From: CAYIHX01 sp964363305
Lineage (GTDB): Bacteria > Bdellovibrionota > UBA1018
NCBI GenBank assembly: GCA_964363305.1
Contig: CAYIHX010000039.1
Location: 1 to 34,542 of the forward strand
DNA: 34,542 nt
Reading direction: 5' to 3'
Below, one piece after another: positions 15,158 through 21,683 of the stretch. The first letter of the stretch is position 1, and the number at the start of each line of letters is the position of its first letter. The translations under genes were made by a program, and so were the position numbers. The notes beneath the pieces are model-generated. The model was not told the DNA's origin, made no database searches, and worked only from the letters and a program-made list of their open reading frames with translations.

Positions 15158-16288
15158 ATGAAGAAGTCTGAACTTGGATACTACGTTCGATTGGCCACTC
15201 TGGCGGCGGTGGCATCAATCAGCGCATTTTCGTTTGCGTACAGCCCACGCCTCGGAAACGCAGAGAAAGCGGGCTCGCTGAATCTCGAAAAAATTCATTT
15301 CCGAAACTGGGCGATCAAAAACACCGAGGACAATTCTCACATCAAGGCGCTCGAGGCCTGGAAGATTGAACAGGGTTCGAGAGACATCATCGTCGCGGTG
15401 ATCGACACGGGGATCGATCCGAACCACCCCGATCTCAAACCGAATCTCTGGCATGATCCGAAGAACCCGAAAATCTACGGCTGGGACTTTGTTAAAAATA
15501 CGCCCAATCCCACGGATGAGCACGGTCATGGGACCCATGTCGCCGGAATCATCGGCGCGGTGTTGAACGCGAAGACCGGCACGGCGGGCGTGGCTCAGCG
15601 GGTCTCCATCATGCCGGTTCGGTATTACTCCGATGCGAATCCGGGCCCGGTTAATTTACGAAATACGATTCGAGCCATCGAATACGCGGTTGCTCATGGC
15701 GCGAGGATCATCAATTATAGTGGTGGCGGCCCCGAATTCTCAGAAGAAGAATACCTTGCCATCAAGAAGGCCGAGGCCCTCGGCGTACTTTTCATTGCCG
15801 CAGCCGGCAATGAAAAGCAGAACACCGATCTGGTTCAAAACTACTACTATCCCTCGGCGTATCGCCTCAGCAACATCCTCTCGGTGGCCGCGACCGACAT
15901 CCACAACCAGCTTCTTAAATCGTCCAACTGGGGTAAAGTGCGCGTCGACGTGAGCGCTCCCGGCGAAAACATCTACAGCACGCTGCCATTGAATAAGGGG
16001 CGGTACGGTTTTATGTCGGGAACTTCCCAGGCCACTGCAGTCGTGACGGGCCTCGCGGTCCTGATGTTGGCGAAGAACCCGAAGCTCACGCCGCCAGAAC
16101 TGAAGCGACTGATCTCAGTCAGCGTCGACCTGTTTCCCCAACTGGAAAACAAGGTCGCAAGCAGCGGAAGGATTAACGCCTACAGGGCGATGCAGGCGAC
16201 CGTGAATTATCGAAACAACCTTCGCACGGCCCAAAACGAATCTCCTCGCAGCCGACAACAGGCGCTTCGCGTCCCCTCCTCCCCTTAA
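15158..16288 (+). CDS. Subtilisin-type (S8) serine protease
   Basis: 376 residues from the ATG at 15158, chosen because GGAGGGG (15145-15151) precedes it; an ATG at 15080 would start inside the operator. A signal peptide or anchor is seen (LATLAAVASISAFSFAYS). The catalytic triad is complete: D83 in VAVIDTGID, H124 in DEHGHGTHVAG and S290 in MSGTSQAT, with N218 of AAAGNE as the oxyanion residue. GTSQA rather than the common GTSMA is a minor variant. The body ends soon after the catalytic serine with a short polar tail, so there is no accessory domain and only a short N-terminal region that could serve as a propeptide. It should be secreted or periplasmic. Sigma-54 control suggests conditional expression. 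Confidence 0.92.
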   Translation: MKKSELGYYVRLATLAAVASISAFSFAYSPRLGNAEKAGSLNLEKIHFRNWAIKNTEDNSHIKALEAWKIEQGSRDIIVAVIDTGIDPNHPDLKPNLWHDPKNPKIYGWDFVKNTPNPTDEHGHGTHVAGIIGAVLNAKTGTAGVAQRVSIMPVRYYSDANPGPVNLRNTIRAIEYAVAHGARIINYSGGGPEFSEEEYLAIKKAEALGVLFIAAAGNEKQNTDLVQNYYYPSAYRLSNILSVAATDIHNQLLKSSNWGKVRVDVSAPGENIYSTLPLNKGRYGFMSGTSQATAVVTGLAVLMLAKNPKLTPPELKRLISVSVDLFPQLENKVASSGRINAYRAMQATVNYRNNLRTAQNESPRSRQQALRVPSSP

Positions 16289-16312
16289 AGGCTGAGTTCC
16301 GGCTTGGGTTTT

Positions 16313-16338
16313 GGCCGAATCCAAGTCAAGATTCGGCC
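16313..16338. promoter_or_regulatory. Hairpin directly before the lnt start codon
   Basis: GGCCGAATC (16313-16321) and GATTCGGCC (16330-16338) form a perfect 9-bp stem with an 8-base loop, ending one base before the lnt ATG at 16340. There is no U-tract, so it is a poor intrinsic terminator. It would fold over the place where a ribosome site should be. Confidence 0.6.
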
Positions 16339-16339
16339 G

Positions 16340-17977
16340 ATGCTCACCGCGAAGATGAAGTCTTGGCTCCCGGACTGGCGAATCGTTCCCGCAGCGGTAT
16401 GCTACTGCTTCGCCTTTCCTCCTTACGATTTTCCATTTCTCATTTTTCCTGCCTTCGGTTTCTGGTTCGCTTCCCTGCATCGGAGAAAAAACTGGAAAGA
16501 GGCTGCGCTCGACGGGCTTTGGATGTCGCAGATCATTGCCTGGATCTCCTTTACCTGGGTGGCTTATGCGGTCCGTCAGTTTGGCGGCCTTCCGATGCCA
16601 CTGGCGTATGTCGTTTTAGTTCTTTTTGGGCTCGTCTGCCAACCTCAGTTTTGGCTGTTTACTCCTCTTTGGTTTTTTCTGCGAAAGCAGTTTCCTCGCT
16701 ACGCGGGCGCGGCCGGTTTCCTCATCCCGCTCGCCTACGCGGCTTTCGACTACGGTCTACCGAAGCTCTTCGCCGATACCGCGGGCCACGCCTATTATGC
16801 CCGGCCCTGGCTGCGACAGGCCGCCGATTTAGGGGGTGCCGCGCTCCTCACGTTCTTCACGGTCGCGCTTTCGCTCTTTTTTTGGCGTGCGTTGGAAGAC
16901 AGCATCGCCTCAAAGGCCCCCGCTCAGCGAGCTGTTTTGAGTTGGGGTAGGAGCAATCGCGTTTGGGTGGGTTGGATCGTTGTAATGAGCGCAGGCTGGG
17001 TGGGATATGGGATTTGGCGCGTTGAGGATATCCGAAACAAAATGGATTCGGCAGCGGATCATCTCCAATTAGCTGTCATACAGGCTAATATCGGCGACTT
17101 TGATAAAATCGCATCCGAACGCGGAATCGGCGGCGCTGCGAATGAGATCCTCCGTCAGTACTTTGAGCTCTCGGACGAGGCGATGACCCTCTCCCCTCGC
17201 CCTGATGCCTTGATCTGGCCAGAGACCGCCTACCCTTCCACCTTTCGCACGCCCTCGACTTCAAGCGAAACAAAGCGCGACGAACAGATGGCGGAGTTTG
17301 TCCGTACCCGAAATGTGTCTCTTCTCTTTGGTGGGTACGATCATCAAGGCGGCAAAGATTTCAATGCCTTCTTTTTTCTCGCGCCACCGGCTGCGCCGTC
17401 TGATTTGCAGACTTATCAGAAGAATCTTTTGCTCTGGTTCGGCGAATACATGCCGCTCTCTGAGTACTTCGATTGGTTAAAACGGCAATTTCCCCAGGTT
17501 GGAAATTTCGGCCGTGGACGAGGCCCCTCGGTTCTCACGGTTCGGGGCGTGCCGGTCAGCCCGATCATCTGCTACGAAGCCCTCTTTGCGAGCTACACGT
17601 TACCGGCGGTCATCGAAGGTTCTCGGCTCATCATCAACGTGACGAACGACTCCTGGTTCGGCCCCTGGGGCGAGCCCCAGCTTCATTTCGCGCTCACCGT
17701 GTTTCGGGGCATTGAGGCGCGGGTGCCGCAGCTCCGTGCGACGAACACCGGTATTTCGGCCCTTATTCTCACGGACGGATCCGTCGAGCAGCAGACGGCG
17801 CTTTTCAAGCCCGAGATTCTGAACGTTCGCATCCCCATTCACGAACCCATCCCCACCCTGATGAAGCGGTGGGGGGATTGGTTCGCGCCGTTTGCGGCCC
17901 TGGTCGTGGCCTTGAGCCTGATGGGGTCGTTCGTTTGGCGGGGTTCGGTTCGACGCCGCAAACTACCTAAACTTTAG
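16340..17977 (+). CDS. lnt: Apolipoprotein N-acyltransferase
   Basis: 545 residues from the ATG at 16340; a TTG at 16304 would add residues encoded by the hairpin. The N-terminal half holds six or so membrane helices (FPPYDFPFLIFPAFGFWFAS and following). A carbon-nitrogen hydrolase domain follows, starting at LQLAVIQANIG. The Glu-Lys-Cys triad is visible: E295 in IWPETAYP, K361 in YQKNLLLWFGEYMP and C411 in IICYEALF. Conserved NDSWFGPWGEPQLH and RATNTGISALIL complete the match. Lnt adds the third acyl chain to lipoproteins at the periplasmic face of the inner membrane, so it bears on the BamB-like and other putative lipoproteins here. The last codons form part of a 35-bp repeat also found at 19461. 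Confidence 0.93.
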   Translation: MLTAKMKSWLPDWRIVPAAVCYCFAFPPYDFPFLIFPAFGFWFASLHRRKNWKEAALDGLWMSQIIAWISFTWVAYAVRQFGGLPMPLAYVVLVLFGLVCQPQFWLFTPLWFFLRKQFPRYAGAAGFLIPLAYAAFDYGLPKLFADTAGHAYYARPWLRQAADLGGAALLTFFTVALSLFFWRALEDSIASKAPAQRAVLSWGRSNRVWVGWIVVMSAGWVGYGIWRVEDIRNKMDSAADHLQLAVIQANIGDFDKIASERGIGGAANEILRQYFELSDEAMTLSPRPDALIWPETAYPSTFRTPSTSSETKRDEQMAEFVRTRNVSLLFGGYDHQGGKDFNAFFFLAPPAAPSDLQTYQKNLLLWFGEYMPLSEYFDWLKRQFPQVGNFGRGRGPSVLTVRGVPVSPIICYEALFASYTLPAVIEGSRLIINVTNDSWFGPWGEPQLHFALTVFRGIEARVPQLRATNTGISALILTDGSVEQQTALFKPEILNVRIPIHEPIPTLMKRWGDWFAPFAALVVALSLMGSFVWRGSVRRRKLPKL

Positions 17978-17986
17978 GCATCGCTG
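17952..17986 (+). repeat. 35-bp imperfect direct repeat, copy 1 (3' end of lnt)
   Basis: Matches 19461-19495 at 30 of 35 positions by direct comparison; four of five differences are transitions. Both copies contain CTAAACTTTAG, an 11-bp interrupted palindrome. Copy 1 covers the lnt stop codon. The two copies enclose about 1.5 kb holding the split HNH gene. Confidence 0.75.
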
Positions 17987-18010
17987 GGATCTCAGCAGCC
18001 ATCGTTGGAG

Positions 18011-18028
18011 GGTGGTCGATCGACCACC
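18011..18028. terminator. Perfect 18-bp palindrome between lnt and the HNH gene
   Basis: GGTGGTCGATCGACCACC is self-complementary over all 18 bases. It lies between the convergent lnt and HNH genes, where a bidirectional terminator would be expected, but there is no T-run on either side, so a protein-binding site is an alternative. Confidence 0.4.
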
Positions 18029-18054
18029 TAGCCAAACCCACTCACCCACGCGAA

Positions 18055-18438
18055 TCACCCCGCAATCCCCTTCGCTCGATGGTGCGGCCAGCACAAAACC
18101 TGTAAATTCTCCTCCGTGCTCGAACCCCCGAAAATGAGCGGCACTTGGTGATCGATCTCAAGCAACGTGGTCGAGGCGCACCGGCGCCGAGTCTGGGGGT
18201 CGCGGTACTCGCAGCGAAAATCGCTTCGCCGGAGAATGATGCGGCGGGTCGAGGCTGGAAGATGCGGGCGGTAGGGCGTGGGTGGGGATTGGAGCGTTGG
18301 CATCGGAGGGGATGGTGCTGGCGACTGAGGATTCGTCTGTTCTTGGGCCCGCGAGGCCGCGGGGCGGTGTGTGAGTGTGGCTGGTTTTTTATTCATCGTT
18401 TTTTCTCTCGCTCGCGCCCGCTCATCGCGCCCGCTCAT
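18055..18438 (-). CDS. HNH nuclease domain, 3' part of a split gene
   Basis: 127 residues if started at the ATG at 18438. After a Pro/Ser-rich linker the nuclease domain follows: RRIILRRSDFRCEYRDP, a C-x(n)-C zinc knuckle half, then LLEIDHQVPLIFGGSSTEEN, LQVLCWPHHRAK. The DH, N and HH residues give the HNH/beta-beta-alpha-metal active site that nicks or cuts DNA. In related bacterial proteins this domain is fused C-terminal to the region encoded by the neighbouring frame. Here the two frames overlap by 17 bases, and removing one copy of the 13-bp tandem duplication at 18414-18439 joins them exactly in frame. It could still be made by re-initiation at the overlapping ATG. Confidence 0.8.
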   Translation of the reverse strand: MSGRDERARAREKTMNKKPATLTHRPAASRAQEQTNPQSPAPSPPMPTLQSPPTPYRPHLPASTRRIILRRSDFRCEYRDPQTRRRCASTTLLEIDHQVPLIFGGSSTEENLQVLCWPHHRAKGIAG

Positions 18439-18439
18439 C
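18414..18439. repeat. 13-bp perfect tandem duplication that splits the HNH gene
   Basis: Two adjacent identical copies of GCGCCCGCTCATC (18414-18426 and 18427-18439), followed by a further partial GCGCC. Thirteen is not a multiple of three, so the second copy shifts the frame and creates the TGA at 18422-18424. With one copy removed the joined gene is 1011 bp, 336 residues. Strand slippage could revert it. Confidence 0.9.
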
Positions 18440-19078
18440 GCGCCGAATCGGGTCGTGCCGATTCAACGTCTCGTCCACGGCCCAAGTGAGAAGCTCTTCG
18501 AGCGAGGCGCCCGGCTTTTTCTCGAGGTACAGCTCCTTGAGGCGGCGAATTTTTTCCTCAAACTCCTTCGAGGCCTCAAAGCGAACTTCCACCTTCGCCG
18601 GAGAAATCGCGCGGATGAGGTCGTGCGGCGTGGTCACGCCTCGAAGCGAGATCCCCTCTTTTGCCGCGTGAACGAGAATGAGCTGTTCGGCGCCGTGTTT
18701 GCTCAGGCCCTCCATCTCTTTGAAAAGCGCGCGTTTTTCGCCCGCCGGGACGTCCCGGTTTTTTTCCAGGGCCTTGATGAGACCTTGGGTCGCGGCGATG
18801 TTGGTGAGCGTAAGTGAGCCACGGGCCAGGCGATCCTTGATTTCTGGGACCGCGCGCAGAGCTCGAAGTGTTTGCAACCGTCGATAGGCCGAGCCCTCTT
18901 CGTAACCCAGGCCCTTCACCAGGAAAGTGAAAAGGCTCTCAAAACCGCGGGCCAAGTGCAGCTTTCTGCGATCGATCTCCAGGAGAAATTCGAGCAGCTC
19001 GGTCATCGCTACGCGTTCTCGCGCGCGGGCGTCGTGGATTTTTTCCCAGAGAGTTTCATTTGAAAGGTGTGATGACAT
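18422..19078 (-). CDS. N-terminal helical region of a split HNH endonuclease
   Basis: 218 residues. It begins SSHLSNETLWEKIHDARARE and continues ELLEFLLEIDRRKLHLARGF then ESLFTFLVKGLGYEEGSAYR, the helical N-terminal region usually seen before the HNH domain in a bacterial family of about 300-400 residue HNH proteins. In that family this region includes the LARGSLTLTNIAATQGLI segment and a later RFEASKEFEEKIRRLKEL helix, both present here. The frame stops in the sequence RDERAR, which is then repeated at the start of the downstream frame because of the 13-bp duplication. On its own it has no catalytic residues. The gene and its nuclease partner lie between 35-bp direct repeats, hinting at acquisition as a unit. 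Confidence 0.78.
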   Translation of the reverse strand: MSSHLSNETLWEKIHDARARERVAMTELLEFLLEIDRRKLHLARGFESLFTFLVKGLGYEEGSAYRRLQTLRALRAVPEIKDRLARGSLTLTNIAATQGLIKALEKNRDVPAGEKRALFKEMEGLSKHGAEQLILVHAAKEGISLRGVTTPHDLIRAISPAKVEVRFEASKEFEEKIRRLKELYLEKKPGASLEELLTWAVDETLNRHDPIRRDERAR

Positions 19079-19460
19079 TTGTGTGGTTCATACCATGGGT
19101 ATTTTTGGGGCTCGCTTTCAAGAGAGTGAATCGAAAAATAGAGACGCGTTTATACGCTCAAAAACAGGTCTAAACGCGCGTGCTTCGAGAGGTGGAGAGA
19201 TTTTTCATTCCAGCCGCTCGGAAAGTTTCGTAGAGAGGCGCGCAGAGGCCCAGAAAAGTCGTCAAGCGCGTTCGCTGGATATGAGCCGATTCTTTCAACG
19301 AGTCCACGGGGTCCTCCGAGAATTGAAACTCCTCTGGAAAAAAAACGTCAGAATGGCGAGAGCACTGGAGCAGGAAATGCCCCAGGCAAATCAGAAGCCC
19401 GGAAACCCCCTATCTTTACAATAACACTCGATTCATCCGGGAGCTGATGTGAACGGCATT
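19079..19460. other. Intergenic region, no convincing gene
   Basis: A 109-codon frame (19095-19424, +) exists but lacks a ribosome site, is very rich in Arg/Ser/Lys and resembles nothing known. The only structure seen is an 8-bp inverted repeat, CGCGTTTA (19145-19152) and TAAACGCG (19171-19178), with an 18-base loop. Confidence 0.4.
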
Positions 19461-19495
19461 GACGCCACGAACTGCCTAAACTTTAGACAGCGCTG
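19461..19495 (+). repeat. 35-bp imperfect direct repeat, copy 2
   Basis: Second copy of the repeat at 17952-17986, 30 of 35 identical. It ends within the palindrome AGACAGCGCTGTCT and lies about 75 bp upstream of the sigma-54 promoter for the 19614 operon. Its minus strand reads TAAAGTTT, identical to the sigma-28 -35 consensus, but the matching -10 is poor. Confidence 0.75.
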
Positions 19496-19498
19496 TCT
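19485..19498. promoter_or_regulatory. Palindrome upstream of sigma-54 promoter, candidate activator site
   Basis: AGACAGCGCTGTCT is a perfect 14-bp palindrome. Its centre is 81 bp from the GG of the -24 element at 19572-19573, a normal distance for an enhancer-binding-protein site. Confidence 0.5.
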
Positions 19499-19570
19499 CG
19501 CTCGTTGACACCGCCGCAGATCTTGGTCAGCTCAACGTAGCCATCTCTTTGTATTTATTGACTATGTAGC

Positions 19571-19586
19571 TGGCACGGCCATTGCT
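19571..19586 (+). promoter_or_regulatory. Sigma-54 promoter for the 19614-25771 operon
   Basis: TGGCAC-GGCCA-TTGCT matches the -24/-12 consensus at every conserved position, with GG and GC 12 bases apart. Predicted transcription start is near 19597, leaving a 17-base leader that contains AGAGGAG at good spacing from the ATG at 19614. Confidence 0.82.
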
Positions 19587-19613
19587 CATCTTCTGCCTCA
19601 AGAGGAGAACTTT

Positions 19614-20666
19614 ATGAAACACATTTTGAAACAGATTTCGATCGCCGGTCTCATCGCCCTGATGCCGGTCACGGCCTGGGCGCAGACGCCTCGAGATTCA
19701 AATTCCCAAGATTCCAGCGAGGAAAGCTCCCCGCAGGCGGAAACGGAAAGCACTACGCAGGAAGATCAGGACGCTAGAGACGCCCTCCGATTCCGAACGA
19801 ATCGGGTCGTTTACAACCTCGGAGTTTCGACGCAAGGAAATATCGTACTGAACTTCGAGGCGGCAGCTCCGAGCCTCTCTACTGCGGCTAGACAAAACCC
19901 GGAGGACCGATCATTGGGCCACCAGAGGAGGTACGGCGTCCTCGACCCTCAGGTCAGAGCGAATATCGTGTCCGGACATGAGCGATGGGCGCCTGCTCCA
20001 GGCAGTGAGAGCGTGGATTCAGGCCTTAGTACCGCCACCCTTCAACAAGCTCAGGGAGAACTGCAGATCGGTCACGCAATTCAGTCTCGGCTTACTCGAT
20101 TAAATCCGGAGACCGCAACGGCCGACCTCAACGTGGGAACCCTGGCACTTGACATCATCCATTTGCAGCCATCCTTAGAAGATAGTCTCACGAAGATCAT
20201 GGCCCGCGTTGATGCCATTGCCTTGGACGCTCATGGGTTCGTCAGGTTCAGCCCTGATGCTTTTCGACGCAAACGACTGATCTTCGAGGTTTGCCTGAAG
20301 GCTCGGCTCGGAATCGGGGCCGGACGAGAGTCCCACACCCGCAGCAGTTACTCCGCCTCGACGGGCGAAGTGAGTGAAACTCAAAACGACTTCGACATTG
20401 CCGTGGTGGGAGCCGCTCGCGTCTGCGCCCGCCTTCACAACCTTCCCGGCGGAGTATCCCTCTTCGATGAGCTCGACTTCTCCCAATATGTGTCATCCCG
20501 CACGTCCATGTCTCGAATCTCCAATCGGGTCGGACTCAGAATTCCCGTGCAAGAAGACGGCTGGAATCTCGAAGTGGCCTATCAGGTCGACTTCGCTCAG
20601 GCCGAACTGGATGATGGACCAGCGCAGTCCACCAGCCATTCCATCACCGTCGGCGGAGCGCTCTAA
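19614..20666 (+). CDS. Exported protein, possible outer-membrane or envelope protein
   Basis: 350 residues, not recognised. The signal peptide is clear (MKHILKQISIAGLIALMPVT then AWA). The first 40 mature residues are a disordered Ser/Gln/Glu-rich stretch. The last third has alternating hydrophobic segments such as DIAVVGAARVCARLH, SNRVGLRIPVQEDGW and LEVAYQVDFAQAEL, ending TSHSITVGGAL, which looks like paired beta-strands of an outer-membrane barrel or beta-sandwich. Two cysteines (EVCLKA and RVCARL) are close in predicted strands. AGAGGAG precedes the ATG. It is the first gene of a four-gene operon directly behind the sigma-54 promoter. A barrel is inference from strand pattern only. Confidence 0.7.
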   Translation: MKHILKQISIAGLIALMPVTAWAQTPRDSNSQDSSEESSPQAETESTTQEDQDARDALRFRTNRVVYNLGVSTQGNIVLNFEAAAPSLSTAARQNPEDRSLGHQRRYGVLDPQVRANIVSGHERWAPAPGSESVDSGLSTATLQQAQGELQIGHAIQSRLTRLNPETATADLNVGTLALDIIHLQPSLEDSLTKIMARVDAIALDAHGFVRFSPDAFRRKRLIFEVCLKARLGIGAGRESHTRSSYSASTGEVSETQNDFDIAVVGAARVCARLHNLPGGVSLFDELDFSQYVSSRTSMSRISNRVGLRIPVQEDGWNLEVAYQVDFAQAELDDGPAQSTSHSITVGGAL

Positions 20667-20705
20667 ATATCCGTCCTAGCGGACAAACACCGAGGACTTC
20701 CAGCC

Positions 20706-21680
20706 ATGCTTTCATTGTTTATTTATTATTTAACAATCTCGTCAGCGATGGCACAAGTCCCAGTCGTGACGCCCTCGGAAGGGGCCCTTCAGGCGAGCCC
20801 ATTTATCAGTGAACGACCTGAGCCCGCCGAGAGCGAACCCTCCGTGAGTCCCCCCGTCACCGCTGCCCCTCCGTCTGAGACGGCTGAGACCGAGGGGCTC
20901 GCCGTTACTCAAATGCGCTACGGATCAGCGCGGTTCGGGGTGACCACCGGCCCCCGGCTCGCCGGCCCTGGGCTCGAGCTCAACCTCGGGCTCCTCGAAA
21001 TCGACGGCGTGGCCGCGGAAGGCGCGCATGCCGCATTTCTGAAGGTCGCGTCGCTCGGCGGGGGCGTGGCCTTCGATGGAGCTGGAAACACGGTCGGAAA
21101 TGGCAGCTATACCCCTCATCTCGAAGGCGGAATCATGTATCGCTGGGTCGATGCCCGCTTTCTTTCCGATTGCTCACCCGTTCTCGGGGGATCGGCATCC
21201 ATGAGCACTGGATACGAGCGCGAGACCACGGCCAATCACGTATCCATTTCCGCGACCGGCGGCCTCGCCTGCACTGATGGATCCTATGTCGTGCTGGTGA
21301 ACGCAAGCGTCGGCGCTCTCCTCACCCTTCCTGATCAGATTTTCGGATCAAACGGCACCAGCCCAGTTCGAACGGAGCGTGATATCGAGGGCGGCCCAGT
21401 CATCGGTCTTCGCATTTCACTAGCCGGTGAGAGCGGATGGATCGCGGCTGCGAAAATCGCACATGCGCTCCTCGTGAGTGGCGAAAGCATCACCACCGGA
21501 GAGCTCGAATTCAATGCCCCGCTCATCACCTTCGGTGAAGAAGGAAGGAAACGGGCACTCTATGCTGGCGTCTCGGGGCGCCTCATGAGGAGAAACGATT
21601 TGCCGGACAGCAGAGAAACGGGAGGCATCGGAGCCTCACTCAACATCGGTATCGGCCCCGACTCGGGGTCCGCGAGGTAA
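20706..21680 (+). CDS. Exported protein, beta-rich, unknown function
   Basis: 324 residues. The signal peptide is MLSLFIYYLTISSAMAQ, unusual in having no basic residue near its N terminus. The next about 50 residues are Pro/Glu/Ser-rich linker. The rest alternates short strands and glycine turns (RFGVTTGPRLAGPGLELNLG, GPVIGLRISLAGESGWIAAA, ALYAGVSGRLMRRNDL, GIGASLNIGIGPDS), again the look of an outer-membrane barrel. GAGGA lies 10 bases before the ATG. It is 39 bases after the preceding gene and 3 bases before the repeat protein, so it is in the same operon. The overall plan resembles the preceding gene, but no alignable sequence similarity was seen. Confidence 0.68.
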   Translation: MLSLFIYYLTISSAMAQVPVVTPSEGALQASPFISERPEPAESEPSVSPPVTAAPPSETAETEGLAVTQMRYGSARFGVTTGPRLAGPGLELNLGLLEIDGVAAEGAHAAFLKVASLGGGVAFDGAGNTVGNGSYTPHLEGGIMYRWVDARFLSDCSPVLGGSASMSTGYERETTANHVSISATGGLACTDGSYVVLVNASVGALLTLPDQIFGSNGTSPVRTERDIEGGPVIGLRISLAGESGWIAAAKIAHALLVSGESITTGELEFNAPLITFGEEGRKRALYAGVSGRLMRRNDLPDSRETGGIGASLNIGIGPDSGSAR

Positions 21681-21683
21681 CCT

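Noticed and set aside
16304..16339. TTG start for lnt at 16304
   Set aside because: The added residues are encoded by the hairpin and are not typical of Lnt; the ATG at 16340 precedes the first membrane region.
19095..19424. 109-codon plus-strand frame in the gap before the 19614 operon
   Set aside because: No ribosome site, very basic and serine-rich composition, no resemblance to known proteins; it is kept only as a remark on the intergenic region.
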